Positions 33,764 to 42,503 of a stretch of DNA of 64,000 bases are shown here, in pieces. Under the pieces are notes generated by a model. It had not been told where the DNA came from, did no database searches, and was given only the letters and a program-made list of their open reading frames with translations. A program made the translations under genes and the position numbers. Each line of letters opens with the position of its first letter. Position 1 is the first letter of the stretch. Source of the stretch: Nocardioides acrostichi (GTDB lineage Bacteria; Actinomycetota; Actinomycetes; Propionibacteriales; Nocardioidaceae); NCBI RefSeq assembly GCF_015319165.1, contig NZ_JADIVZ010000002.1, forward strand, positions 1-64,000, written 5' to 3'.

Positions 33764-34651
33764 TCAGCCGTGCAGGTCGAGCAGGTCGAGCACGACCGGG
33801 TCCGCGATGGCGTCGATCTGGGTCACGCCCTCGTCGTCGACGACCAGACCGACGAGGACGGGCTCGGTCGCGAGATGACCGGCGATCGCGGCGTAGCCGT
33901 CGAGCACGACCGGCCGGGGCTCCTGGAGGCTCTCGAGAGCGGCGGCGACCCGGGCCCGGCCCACGGCGTGGTCGGGCAGGCCAGCCCGCGCGGCGGCGGC
34001 GTCGGAGCGCAGTTCGACGGTCTGGGCAAGCGGCGAGCGGGCTCCGTCGGCTCCGGCCGGCAGGGGGCCCGACATCCGGCTCAACAGGCTCACGACGAAG
34101 GCGCGGTGCTCCTCGGCCGCGGTCGGCCGCGCGTGGTCGAGCAGATCGAGCTCCGCGCGGGCTCGCCCGGCGAGCTGGCGAGCGGCGCACGAGGTGCGCC
34201 CGAGGACGCCGGCGACGTCCTCGAAGTGCAGCCCGAGGACGTCGTGCAGCACGTGCGCCACCCGCTCGGCGGGTGCGAGACCCTCCAGATCCGCGAGCAG
34301 GGTCACCCCCACCTCCTGGGCCAGCCCGGCCTCGCGCGCCGGGTCGTCGACGGCGGGGAGCCCGGCCGCCTCGGCCACGTCGGTGTCGACGGGCTGGGCG
34401 GCGCGGCGGTACCGGCGCTCGCGGAGTCGGCGCAGCGCGTCGCGACCGACGTCGGTGACCAGCCACGTGCCCAGGTCGAGCACGTCGCTCTCGGGGGTCG
34501 CTCGCAGCCGGTCGAGGGTGCGCTCGACGACCGTGTCGGCCTCGCTCGCCGAGCCGAGCAACCGGTAGGCGAGGTCGTGCAGCCAGGCGCGGCGCTCCTC
34601 GGCCTCGGCCACGAGGGGGGAGGGACGAACGTCGTCGAGCGGCGTGCTCAT
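33764..34651 (-). CDS. ECF-type RNA polymerase sigma factor (SigJ/ECF41-like)
   Basis: The 295-residue protein has sigma region 2 (RRAWLHDLAYRLLGSASEADTVVERTLDRL) and region 4 (LAPAERVAHVLHDVLGLHFEDVAGVLGRTSCAARQLAGRARAEL). A C-terminal SnoaL-like domain (ARVAAALESLQEP to VTQIDAIADPVVLDLL) in ECF41 factors regulates the sigma activity in place of a separate anti-sigma. The alternating residues of region 2 are unusually divergent, so promoter specificity may differ from typical ECF41. No partner redox enzyme is adjacent. Confidence 0.78.
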   Translation of the reverse strand: MSTPLDDVRPSPLVAEAEERRAWLHDLAYRLLGSASEADTVVERTLDRLRATPESDVLDLGTWLVTDVGRDALRRLRERRYRRAAQPVDTDVAEAAGLPAVDDPAREAGLAQEVGVTLLADLEGLAPAERVAHVLHDVLGLHFEDVAGVLGRTSCAARQLAGRARAELDLLDHARPTAAEEHRAFVVSLLSRMSGPLPAGADGARSPLAQTVELRSDAAAARAGLPDHAVGRARVAAALESLQEPRPVVLDGYAAIAGHLATEPVLVGLVVDDEGVTQIDAIADPVVLDLLDLHG

Positions 34652-34774
34652 GACCGGCACTCTCTCAGGAAAAGGCGCGAAGGCGGCGTGGCGATCGCTG
34701 CCCAACCGGGTGAGAGCGCCCTCGGCCCGTGCGATCGGTCGGCCAGTCGGCGCCCGCGGCGTAGCCTCCGAGGC

Positions 34775-35290
34775 ATGGACACCACCGCGCTGCTCGACGA
34801 CTGCTTCGACCGGGCCCAGCAAGCGGCCCTGGCGGCTCTCGACGATCTCGGCGTCGACGCGCTGGCCTGGCGACCCGACGCCGAGGCGAACCCGGTGGGC
34901 TGGCTCGCGTGGCACCTGGCGCGCGTGGTCGACGACCACGTGGCCGACGTCGCGGGGCACGAGCAGCTCTACACCGCCGAAGGCTTCACCAGGCGCTTCG
35001 GCCTGCCCTTCGACGACGCCGCCATCGGCTACGGGCACTCCAGCGACGAGGTGGCCGCCGTGCGCGCGGACGCCGCCCTCCTCGCCGAGTACCTCTCCGC
35101 GGTCTATGAGCGAGCCCGCTCCTGGCTCCCGCACCTGACCCCCGACGAACTCGACCGGGTCGTCGACGAGCGGTGGGATCCACCCGTCACGCTCGGCGTG
35201 CGCCTGGTGAGTCTCGCCGACGAAGGCTCGGCCCACGCCGGGCAGATGGCCTACGTGCGCGGCCTGTGGGAGCGGCGCGTCAGCGCGTGA
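34775..35290 (+). CDS. DinB-fold protein (possible mycothiol/bacillithiol-type transferase)
   Basis: The 171-residue helical protein has the DinB metal-site histidines: one in GWLAWHLARVVDDH and one in DEGSAHAGQMAYVRGL near the C-terminus. Family members include mycothiol-dependent transferases and isomerases. The three-histidine triad appears present. It overlaps the 3' end of the convergent MFS gene by 11 bases. Its substrate is not known. Confidence 0.8.
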   Translation: MDTTALLDDCFDRAQQAALAALDDLGVDALAWRPDAEANPVGWLAWHLARVVDDHVADVAGHEQLYTAEGFTRRFGLPFDDAAIGYGHSSDEVAAVRADAALLAEYLSAVYERARSWLPHLTPDELDRVVDERWDPPVTLGVRLVSLADEGSAHAGQMAYVRGLWERRVSA

Positions 35291-36569
35291 CCCGATAGCG
35301 CACGAACGACGGCACGACGAGCGCGGCGACCACGACCCCGATCACGACGAGGACGCCGCCGCCCGCGGCTGCCGCACCCGCCCCGACGACGGCTGCCGAC
35401 GCACCGTGGGCGACGTCTGCCACGCGAGGTCCCCCGGCCACGACCACGATGAACACGCCCTGGAGCCGGCCCCGCATCGCGTCGGTGGCGGCACTTTGGA
35501 GGATCGAGGAGCGGAAGGCGGCCGAGGCCATGTCGGCGGCGCCGCCCACGGCGAGCAAGGCCACCGCAGCGAGGAGCATCGGCGTCCGCGCGAGGTCCGC
35601 CAGCAACACCGCGACACCGAAGCCGACCATCGCCACGCCCCACACGACGATGCACACGACGACGGCGAGCCCCTGGCGCTCGACGCGAGAGACCCAGCCG
35701 CTGAGCACCCCGCCGACCACGGCACCCGCCGGGATCGCCGCGAAGAGCAGGGCGAAGGCCAGGCCGCCCGCCTCGGGGCCCCCGAAGTCGACGTGAGCGA
35801 TTTCGGGGAAGAGCGCCCGGGGCATGCCGAAGACCATGGCGATGATGTCGACCACGAACGACATGAGCAGCACCGGCTGCGTGCGCAGGTAGGCGAACCC
35901 GTCGACCACCGCGCCGAGCCCGGGCGCCTTGGCCGCGCCGCCGTCGTCCACCGGGAGCGGCGGCAGCCGGACGACGGCCCACAAGGTGGCGCCGAGCGTC
36001 ACGGTGTCGACCGTGTAGAGCCAGGCGTAGCCGGTGAACGGGATGAGCACGCCGGCCACCAGCGGGCCCGCGATCGCGCCCGCCTGGAAGACGGTCATCT
36101 GGAGCGAGTTGGCTGCCGGGAGCTGCTCAGCGGGCAGCAGCCGCGGCAGCACCGCGCTGCGCGTGGGCTGATTGACGGCGAAGAACGCCTGCTGCACCGC
36201 GAACAGCGAGAGGAGCAGCCACACGTTCGTGGAGCCCGCGAAGGCCTGCGCAGCGAAGAGCCCGCTGGTGACGATGAGGCCGAGGGTGGTGACCCGCAAG
36301 ATGCTGCGCCGGTCGAACACGTCGGCCAGGGCGCCGCCGTAGAGCCCGAACACGACCAGGGGCACCAGGCCGAAGAGGCCGGTGAGCCCGACGTACGCCG
36401 AGGAGCCGGTGTCGGCGTAGATCTGGGCCGGCACCGCCACGATGGTGAGCTGCGCGCCGACGACGGTCACGATGTTGGCCAGCCACAGCCGTCGGAAGTG
36501 CGGTTCGGCCAGCGGTCGCGTGTCGGCCACCAGGCCGCGCAGGCGGCTCGCCGACCGGTTGCTGATCAC
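35280..36569 (-). CDS. MFS transporter (enterobactin-exporter EntS-like)
   Basis: The 429-residue protein has about twelve membrane helices. The MFS_3 (EntS-like) pattern includes RLWLANIVTVVGAQLTIVAVPAQIY, GLYGGALADVFDRRSILR and QPTRSAVLPRLLPAEQLPAANSL. EntS-type members export siderophores or drugs; the substrate is not visible. I use the GTG at 36569, since earlier in-frame starts would run into the divergent gene. The gap to the glutamine-synthetase-like gene is only 44 nt, so the two promoters must overlap. Confidence 0.85.
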   Translation of the reverse strand: MISNRSASRLRGLVADTRPLAEPHFRRLWLANIVTVVGAQLTIVAVPAQIYADTGSSAYVGLTGLFGLVPLVVFGLYGGALADVFDRRSILRVTTLGLIVTSGLFAAQAFAGSTNVWLLLSLFAVQQAFFAVNQPTRSAVLPRLLPAEQLPAANSLQMTVFQAGAIAGPLVAGVLIPFTGYAWLYTVDTVTLGATLWAVVRLPPLPVDDGGAAKAPGLGAVVDGFAYLRTQPVLLMSFVVDIIAMVFGMPRALFPEIAHVDFGGPEAGGLAFALLFAAIPAGAVVGGVLSGWVSRVERQGLAVVVCIVVWGVAMVGFGVAVLLADLARTPMLLAAVALLAVGGAADMASAAFRSSILQSAATDAMRGRLQGVFIVVVAGGPRVADVAHGASAAVVGAGAAAAGGGVLVVIGVVVAALVVPSFVRYRVTR

Positions 36570-36613
36570 AACCAGGAAATCTAGAGGTGCCCACCAGCGA
36601 GTAGCGTCACCGC

Positions 36614-38062
36614 ATGGCACCTGACGCGGACCCGCACGCCGGACCGAGCGCCGGCCCATTCGCCCACGACGGCGCCCCCGCCGACCTGACGGCGGTCGTC
36701 GACCGTCTCGCCGGGCACGGGGTCAGAGGCGTGAGCATCGGCTGGGTCGACAACAACGGCATCGTGCGCTCGCGCACCGTGCCGCTCTCCCAGCTCGAGG
36801 CCACCGCCCGGCGCGGCGTCGGCATCACCGCCGTCTTCGCGGTCTTCGACTCCCACGACGGCATCACCTTCGCCCACGACGGCCTCTCGACACCGTCCGG
36901 CGACGTGCGCCTGCTGCCCGTGCTCGACCCCGACGACGAGCTCGCCGGCATCGTGCCGCTCCCCGGGCAGCCGGGTCTGGCGTGGGTCAGCGGGCGGCAG
37001 GTCAGTGCCGACGGCGAGACGTGGCCGTACTGCCAGCGCGCCGTGCTCGAGCGCCAGGTCGAGGTCGCCGCCGAGGCCGGGTTCGGGGTGCGAGCCGGGT
37101 TCGAGGTCGAGATGACGCTCGGCGTCGACCCTGGTGTCGAGGGAGGAGCCGAACTCGTGCCCGCGCACCGCGGCCCGGCGTACTCGCCCAAGGCGCTGCT
37201 CGACGTCGACGAGTTCGTCGTGCAGTTGCTCGGCGACCTCGCCGAGGCAGGCGTGCCGGTCGGCCAGGTGCACGCCGAGTACGGCGGAGCCCAGGTCGAG
37301 CTCGCCATCGCTCCGCTCGAACCCCTCGCCGCAGCCGACGCGCAGGTGCTGGTGCGCCAGCTCGTGCACGCGGCCGCCCGCGCCCACGGGCTCCGCGCCA
37401 GCCTCGCACCGCTCACCACCACTGACGGCGCCGGCAACGGCTGGCACCTGCACACCTCTTTGGTCGACCTCGACACCGGCGCCAACGTGCTGCACGGCGA
37501 CGGTCCGTACGGACTCTCCGACGACGGCGCCGGCTACGTCGCCGGGCTCCTGCGCGAGCTACCCGGCCTGGTCGGCGTGACGGCGCCGTCGACCGGCTCC
37601 CTGATGCGGCGGCGTCCGCACTACTGGGCGGGCGCCTACGGCTGCTGGGGGGTCGAGAACCGGGAGGCGGCGCTGCGACTCGTACCGCCCACCCGCCTGG
37701 TCGGCGCGGAGGCCACCAACGTCGAGCTCAAGGCCAGCGACGCCTCGGCGAACCCCTACCTCTCGCTGGCCGTCGTCATCGCCGCCGGCCTGGCCGGGGT
37801 GCGTGACGGTGCTGCGTTGCCCGAGCCGGTGCAGGAGGACGTCGGGGGCTGGAGCGACGAGCAGCGCGCGGCGGCCGGCATCGCGGCCCTGCCCACCGAC
37901 TACGCCGATCAGCAGGCGGCTCTGCTGGGCTGTGACCTGGTGCGCGACGTGCTCGGCCGCAGGCTCTTCGGGGCCTTCCTCGCCTGCCGCGACGCCGACC
38001 AGGCGTGGATCGGTGAGCAGTCGGTCGAACAGGTCGTGTCGTCGCTGCGCTGGCTGTACTGA
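36614..38062 (+). CDS. Glutamine-synthetase-family amidoligase
   Basis: The 482-residue protein has the GS fold: N-terminal beta-grasp with SIGWVDNNGIVRSRTVPL, the metal/ATP segment AGFEVEMTLG, the NGWHLHTSL histidine motif, STGSLMRRRPHYW and GVENREAALRLVPP, ending with VELKASDASANPYLSLAVVIAAGLAGV. Because the substrate pocket and length match gamma-glutamyl-amine ligases more than housekeeping GlnA, I infer amide ligation of glutamate to an amine or related compound. Downstream in the same direction are a small membrane protein and a C39-like protein. Confidence 0.85.
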   Translation: MAPDADPHAGPSAGPFAHDGAPADLTAVVDRLAGHGVRGVSIGWVDNNGIVRSRTVPLSQLEATARRGVGITAVFAVFDSHDGITFAHDGLSTPSGDVRLLPVLDPDDELAGIVPLPGQPGLAWVSGRQVSADGETWPYCQRAVLERQVEVAAEAGFGVRAGFEVEMTLGVDPGVEGGAELVPAHRGPAYSPKALLDVDEFVVQLLGDLAEAGVPVGQVHAEYGGAQVELAIAPLEPLAAADAQVLVRQLVHAAARAHGLRASLAPLTTTDGAGNGWHLHTSLVDLDTGANVLHGDGPYGLSDDGAGYVAGLLRELPGLVGVTAPSTGSLMRRRPHYWAGAYGCWGVENREAALRLVPPTRLVGAEATNVELKASDASANPYLSLAVVIAAGLAGVRDGAALPEPVQEDVGGWSDEQRAAAGIAALPTDYADQQAALLGCDLVRDVLGRRLFGAFLACRDADQAWIGEQSVEQVVSSLRWLY

Positions 38063-38078
38063 GGCGGGCGGCTCGGTG

Positions 38079-38143
38079 GGGGGCGAATTCACCGGACGTC
38101 CGGTGAATTCGCCCCTGGGACGACGAAGTTTCGACGTCCCAGG
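38079..38143. repeat. Two-hairpin interspersed element, copy 1
   Basis: A perfect 36-bp palindrome (38079-38114, core CACCGGACGTCCGGTG) is followed by a 15-bp stem with one mismatch (38112-38126 with 38129-38143, arms beginning CCCTGGGACG). The same pair occurs reverse-complemented at 56737-56800 with covarying bases. It lies after the glutamine-synthetase-like gene and may also terminate its transcript. Confidence 0.85.
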
Positions 38144-38219
38144 GACAGAAACGCCGTCCGACCCCCGGGTGCGTCGGCCCCGGCTCACCCAGATGCCACC
38201 GGGGTTGGGGCAGGCTGGT

Positions 38220-38399
38220 GTGGTGGCGATCCAGGACTCGACGCAGTACAAGCTGGCCTGGGTCTACGTCGCGCTGTTCTGCGTGTGCGCGGTGGGCATG
38301 GTCTGGCGCGGTCAGTGGCTGTATGCGCTGGTCTCCGCGGTGATGGCCACCGGGTTCGCGGTGTTCCGGCTGCGGGCCGACGCCCGGGACGACGCGTGA
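38220..38399 (+). CDS. Small membrane protein
   Basis: The 59-residue product has two close hydrophobic segments (LAWVYVALFCVCAVGMVW and WLYALVSAVMATGFAVF) separated by RGQ, with charged ends. The GTG pair at 38220/38223 has GGGGCAGG upstream. The stop overlaps the GTG of the next gene as GTGA, so the two are coupled. No family is recognised. Confidence 0.7.
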   Translation: MVAIQDSTQYKLAWVYVALFCVCAVGMVWRGQWLYALVSAVMATGFAVFRLRADARDDA

Positions 38400-39145
38400 G
38401 CGCTGGAGCCTCCAGGCTGCCGCTGGGCGGTGGGCGCCGCGTGCTGCCGGGTGGGGAGCGGGTCGTAGCCGGCCGCGTGCTGCCGCAGCCGGACCAGCTG
38501 TGCGGCCCGTTCGCGGCGTCGCACGCGTTGCGTGCGGTGCTGACCGATCCGCCCACGGTGGTCGACCTCGCCCGGGCGGCCGGCACCCGCATCTGGCCGC
38601 ACGACGTGGCGGCCTGGCGTCCCGCCGGCGCGCCGTGGTTGAGAACCCACTGGGAGCAGCTGCCACGGGCGGCGGCGCTCGAGGCGTCCGGCACGGACGC
38701 CGCCGGGCTGGCGCGCGGCATCACGGAGGTGTGCGGCGACCGGGTCGAGCTGGTCGCGCTGCCTATGGCCGGTGTCGAGGGCGTGACGCGCCGGCTCGAC
38801 GGGCTCCTCGACGGGATCGTCGAGACCGGCGTGCCGGTCGGGGTGCTGGCGAACCTGCGCACCGGACCGTTGGGAGAGGCCTTCGACGTCGGCCACTTCG
38901 TCGGTCTCTGGTGCACGGACGGCGCCGGCCCGACGCTGCGGGTGGGTGTGGCCGACTCCTACGTCGAGCTGGGTGCGCCCGGCGAGCCGGCCGGCTGCCG
39001 GCTCGTGCCGCTCGACGCGCTGGCCACGGCGCTCACCGCCCCGCCGGGGAGAGGGCTCATGTTGCTGGTCACGCGGGAGAATGCCGAGGCGATCCGGGAG
39101 ATCGTCACCTCGGTCGGGCTCCCGACCGGGCTGTGGTCGGCCTGA
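38396..39145 (+). CDS. Putative C39/papain-like cysteine peptidase-fold protein
   Basis: The 249-residue protein has QPDQLCGPFAASHALRAV (Cys36), like the Gln/Cys motif of C39-type bacteriocin-processing peptidases. It also has GHFVGLW (His167) and VGVADSY (Asp187), giving a Cys-His-Asp order typical of papain folds. There is no signal peptide. It is coupled to the small membrane protein and downstream of the amidoligase, so a join-and-cleave pairing is possible. The fold call rests on motif spacing only; NCBI-style domain names of unknown function may exist for it. Confidence 0.6.
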   Translation: MSAGASRLPLGGGRRVLPGGERVVAGRVLPQPDQLCGPFAASHALRAVLTDPPTVVDLARAAGTRIWPHDVAAWRPAGAPWLRTHWEQLPRAAALEASGTDAAGLARGITEVCGDRVELVALPMAGVEGVTRRLDGLLDGIVETGVPVGVLANLRTGPLGEAFDVGHFVGLWCTDGAGPTLRVGVADSYVELGAPGEPAGCRLVPLDALATALTAPPGRGLMLLVTRENAEAIREIVTSVGLPTGLWSA

Positions 39146-39155
39146 CCAGCCCGGA

Positions 39156-40580
39156 TCAGTCGCCGAGGCTCCAGCCGCCCTTCGGCAGGTCGAGGGCGGC
39201 CTGCGGACCCCACGAACCCTGCTCGTAGGGCTGTGCGGCCGGCGGCTGGTCGAGCAGCGGCTGGCAGACCTGCCAGATGCGGTCGACCTCGTCGGCGCGG
39301 GTGAACAGCGAGCGGTCGCCGCGCATGACGTCGAGCAGGAGCCGCTCGTAGGCCTCGAGCGGGTCGCCGTCCGGCACGGCCCGGGCGTAGTCGAGGCACA
39401 TCGAGGCCTCGAGCAACTCCATGTCGGGCCCGGGCTTCTTGCCCAGCAGGTCGACCCGCACCTGAGGGTGGTCGGTGAGTTCGAGCACCAGCTCGTTGCG
39501 GCTCTCGTGTGGGGCCGGACCGAAGATGCCGGACTCCGGGTCGCGGAACCGGATCGTGATGGTGCGCCGCCCCTCGGCCATCGCCTTGCCGGTGCGCAGG
39601 TAGAACGGCACGTCGCGCCAACGGTCGTTGTCGACCCACACCTCCAAGGCCACCAACGTCTCGACCTGCGAGTCGGGGTCGACGTCCTTCTCGTCGCGGT
39701 AGCCCACGAACTGGCCGAACACGCAGCGCTCCGGGTCGAGCGGTCGCATCGCCTCGAAGACCGCCGACTTGGAGTCACGCAGGTCGCGCTCGGTGAACGA
39801 GCCCGGATCCTCCAGCGCCACGAAGCCGAGCAGCTGGGAGAGATGGGTCGAGACCATGTCCCGCAGGGCGCCGGTGGACTCGTAGAACGATCCGCGGCCC
39901 TCCAGACCGAGCGCCTCGGGCACGTCGATCTGCACCGACTCGATGGAGCCGCGATTCCAGGCGGGCTCGAAGAGCCCGTTGGCGAAGCGGAGCGCCAGGA
40001 TGTTCTGGACCGCCTCCTTGCCGATGAAGTGGTCGATGCGAAAGACCTGGTCCTCGTCGGCGACCTCCTTGATGGCGTCGTCGAGCTCCCGAGAGCTGGC
40101 CAGGTCGGTGCCGAACGGCTTCTCGACCACGACCCGGGCCCGCTCGACCAGACCCTCGTGACCGAGCATGCCGATCATCTTCTGCATCGCCTTGGGCGGG
40201 ATCGAGAGGTAGAGCAGCCGTCGCGTCTCGGCGACCTCGACGCCGGCCTCGTCGGCGATCCGCTGCTCGGCCTCGTGGACGGCGCTCGCCAGGTCGGCGC
40301 CGTCGTCGCTGTCGGCGGTGCGGAAGCTGACGCGGGAGCAGAGATCGTCGGCGACGGCGTCGTCAAGATCGTCGACGCTCTTCTCCAGACCACGACGCAC
40401 CTGCTCGCGGAACTCCTCGTCGGTGCCCGGCGAGTGCCGGCCGGAGCCGATCACGGCGTACGACGTCGGCATCCGGCCGTCGACCGCCAGCCGATACAGA
40501 CCGGGGAAGAGCTTGCGGGCGGCGAGGTCGCCGGTGGCGCCGAAGAGGACCATCACGTGGGGAGGCAGCTGGTTGCTCAC
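39156..40580 (-). CDS. zwf: Glucose-6-phosphate dehydrogenase
   Basis: The 474-residue enzyme has the N-terminal NADP site [19 protein letters not shown], the substrate motif RIDHFIGKE and the EKPFGTD loop. It catalyses the first step of the oxidative pentose phosphate pathway, giving NADPH. It stands alone here, without the tkt-tal-opcA cluster in which the main actinobacterial zwf usually lies, so it may be a second isoform. The GTG at 40580 matches the expected N-terminus. Confidence 0.95.
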   Translation of the reverse strand: MSNQLPPHVMVLFGATGDLAARKLFPGLYRLAVDGRMPTSYAVIGSGRHSPGTDEEFREQVRRGLEKSVDDLDDAVADDLCSRVSFRTADSDDGADLASAVHEAEQRIADEAGVEVAETRRLLYLSIPPKAMQKMIGMLGHEGLVERARVVVEKPFGTDLASSRELDDAIKEVADEDQVFRIDHFIGKEAVQNILALRFANGLFEPAWNRGSIESVQIDVPEALGLEGRGSFYESTGALRDMVSTHLSQLLGFVALEDPGSFTERDLRDSKSAVFEAMRPLDPERCVFGQFVGYRDEKDVDPDSQVETLVALEVWVDNDRWRDVPFYLRTGKAMAEGRRTITIRFRDPESGIFGPAPHESRNELVLELTDHPQVRVDLLGKKPGPDMELLEASMCLDYARAVPDGDPLEAYERLLLDVMRGDRSLFTRADEVDRIWQVCQPLLDQPPAAQPYEQGSWGPQAALDLPKGGWSLGD

Positions 40581-40696
40581 GGGACCAGAGTGCCTCAGGG
40601 TGCTTCACCCCAACGAGGGAGCGCCCGCGCGGAGACCGGGTGAAACTTTCGTCACATGCGCGGCAAACGCGCAGGCCACCTGCCATATTGGCGCTC

Positions 40697-40885
40697 ATGA
40701 GTCTCACTCACGATGAAGCCAACTCGGCCCTCGAGGCCTATTTCGGCCCCGACCTGTTCACCACGGAGCCCACCTGGAGCGCGGTCCTGCTGGACCAGGT
40801 GACCGGCATGTACGACTCCGGTGAAGAACTGCGTGACGGCCTGGACCTGATGAACCTGCGGGTCGAGGCCGGCGCGCCGCGCTGA
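40697..40885 (+). CDS. Small hypothetical protein
   Basis: The 62-residue acidic product (MSLTHDEANSALEAYFGPDLF) has a helical N-terminus and no membrane segment or motif that I recognise. It is divergent from zwf with a 116-nt gap. The ATG at 40697 is preferred over an upstream in-frame ATG at 40640, because the added residues are basic and unlike the rest. Confidence 0.5.
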   Translation: MSLTHDEANSALEAYFGPDLFTTEPTWSAVLLDQVTGMYDSGEELRDGLDLMNLRVEAGAPR

Positions 40886-40956
40886 CCGCCGCGCTGACCG
40901 CCGCGGGACGCCACCGGGGTGGCCCAGCCATCGGCAGGAGCGGCTGTACTGGCGGC

Positions 40957-41463
40957 ATGAGACGCCCTCGTCCGATCGCGCCCGGACCCGGCCAGGAGTC
41001 GGTCTGGGACTACCCTCGACCGCCGCGACTCGAGAGAACCGACGAGCGGATCGAGATCGTGTTGGGTGGCACGTCCATCGCGACCACGAGCGATGGGTGG
41101 CGCGTGCTCGAGACGAGTCACCCGCCCACCTACTACCTGCCCAGTTCGGCCTTCGCGCCCGGCGTGCTGCGTCCCACGTTCGGCAGCAGTCACTGCGAGT
41201 GGAAGGGCGCGGCGTCGTACTTCGACCTCGCGGCCGCGGAGGATGGGCCCGTACTCGCCGAGCGCGCGGCCTGGACCTACCCCGACCCGACGCCCGCCTT
41301 TGCAGACCTGGCCGGTGCGGTCTCGGTGATGCCCGCGGCGGTCGAGGCGGCCTATGTCGACGGTGAGCGGGTGCGCCCGCAGGAGGGCGGGTTCTACGGC
41401 GGCTGGATCACCGATCGCGTGGTCGGCCCGTTCAAGGGGGTGCCCGGGAGCTGGGGCTGGTAG
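40957..41463 (+). CDS. DUF427 family protein
   Basis: The 168-residue protein matches DUF427: GTSIATTSDGWRVLETSHPPTYYLP, then SHCEWKGAASYFDL and AWTYPDPTPAFADLAGAVSV, and the terminal GGWITDRVVGPFKG. The function of DUF427 is unknown. It is convergent with the following gene. Confidence 0.88.
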   Translation: MRRPRPIAPGPGQESVWDYPRPPRLERTDERIEIVLGGTSIATTSDGWRVLETSHPPTYYLPSSAFAPGVLRPTFGSSHCEWKGAASYFDLAAAEDGPVLAERAAWTYPDPTPAFADLAGAVSVMPAAVEAAYVDGERVRPQEGGFYGGWITDRVVGPFKGVPGSWGW

Positions 41464-41469
41464 GCGCGC

Positions 41470-42117
41470 TCAGCCTGCCTCGGGCACGGGCTGGTCGTCG
41501 TCGCGGGGGCCGAAGATCGGTAGCTCGTCGAGCAGCGCCGACTCGACCCGACCCGCGAACACCCGGCTCACCTGGGCCCGCGACCGGCGAGAGAACGCGA
41601 CCCTGAACAGCTCATAGGGGTCGACCGTGACGTCGGGTCCGCCGGCCCCGTAGGTGGCGTCACCGCAGTGGACCTCGGCCGGCACCTTGCTCAGCAGCAT
41701 CGGTGCCAGCGCGTGCACCACCGGTGACCAGGACCACTCGGGCGGTACGCCACGGCCGAGCGCCTCGTGCAGGTCGGCGTGGTGCACGGCGAGATCCCAG
41801 ACGATGGCCGGGCGGGGGTTGTCCTCGACGCTCGCCGCCACGGCGTCGGTGTTGGCGCGCATCTCCTCGACCAGGTCGGCCACCGCGCGGCCCTCGCGCT
41901 CGGCGACGTGGCGCGTGGTCCACGACGGCCCGGGTGCGCCGTCCATACGGTCGGCGACGGCGTCGGCTGGGCCTCCCGCGAGGTGCGCGATGAGCTGGCG
42001 CACGCTCCACTGCGGGGTGGCAGGCACGACGGCGGCAAGCGAGTCGGCGGGGAGGTCGAGAGCCAGGGCCGCGATGGCCTCGACCAGGTCGCGGTAGAGC
42101 CGGGGGGCATCGTGCAT
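41470..42117 (-). CDS. Maleylpyruvate isomerase-like/DinB-superfamily protein (TIGR03083-type)
   Basis: The 215-residue protein has the N-terminal mycothiol-dependent isomerase-like bundle (WSVRQLIAHLAGGPADAV with its histidine, and WDLAVHHADLHEAL) and a C-terminal MDMPI-type domain (GAGGPDVTVDPYELFRVAFSRRSRAQV). Actinobacterial members often use mycothiol, but most are uncharacterised. The ATG at 42117 gives the usual N-terminus (MHDAPRLYRDLVEAI). Confidence 0.8.
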   Translation of the reverse strand: MHDAPRLYRDLVEAIAALALDLPADSLAAVVPATPQWSVRQLIAHLAGGPADAVADRMDGAPGPSWTTRHVAEREGRAVADLVEEMRANTDAVAASVEDNPRPAIVWDLAVHHADLHEALGRGVPPEWSWSPVVHALAPMLLSKVPAEVHCGDATYGAGGPDVTVDPYELFRVAFSRRSRAQVSRVFAGRVESALLDELPIFGPRDDDQPVPEAG

Positions 42118-42209
42118 GAGTCGATCGTGCCACGACCGCTCGACGTGACACCGCTCACAGACCGGGTCTAGGTTGGCGGTGTCAACCGTGCTCTCGGGAG
42201 GAGCTCCCC

Positions 42210-42503
42210 ATGACGGACTCACCGTCCGGCGACCGGTCCCGCCCCGCGCGGCCCCGGGTTCGCCGAAGCGGCCCCTGGCTGCTCGCTCTGCTGCTGCTCG
42301 CGCCGGCCGTCGTCGTGCCACTGCTGGTGCCCATCTACGACCGGGAGGGCCCCACCTTGTGGGGCTTCCCGTTCTACTTCTGGTTCCAGTTCGCGTTCAT
42401 CATCGTGGCGGCGTTGCTGACCACGGCGGCCTATCGCGTGACGCTGCTCGCCGAGCGGCGTGAGCGCGAGGCCTCGGCGTCCGGCAAGGGGGGCCACCGA
42501 TGA
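42210..42503 (+). CDS. DUF3311 small membrane subunit
   Basis: The 97-residue protein has two membrane helices around LLLLAPAVVVPLLVPIYDREGPTLWGFPFYFWFQFAFIIVAALLTTAAYR, the DUF3311 pattern. DUF3311 genes typically precede monocarboxylate/sodium-solute symporters, as here, and probably help their assembly (inferred). It overlaps the symporter gene by four bases. Confidence 0.88.
   Translation: MTDSPSGDRSRPARPRVRRSGPWLLALLLLAPAVVVPLLVPIYDREGPTLWGFPFYFWFQFAFIIVAALLTTAAYRVTLLAERREREASASGKGGHR

Noticed and set aside
32585..34774. Long plus-strand open frame opposite the ABC ATPase and sigma factor
   Set aside because: It is the antisense of genes with clear motifs and arises from high GC; only the DinB gene at its end (34775 onward) is real.
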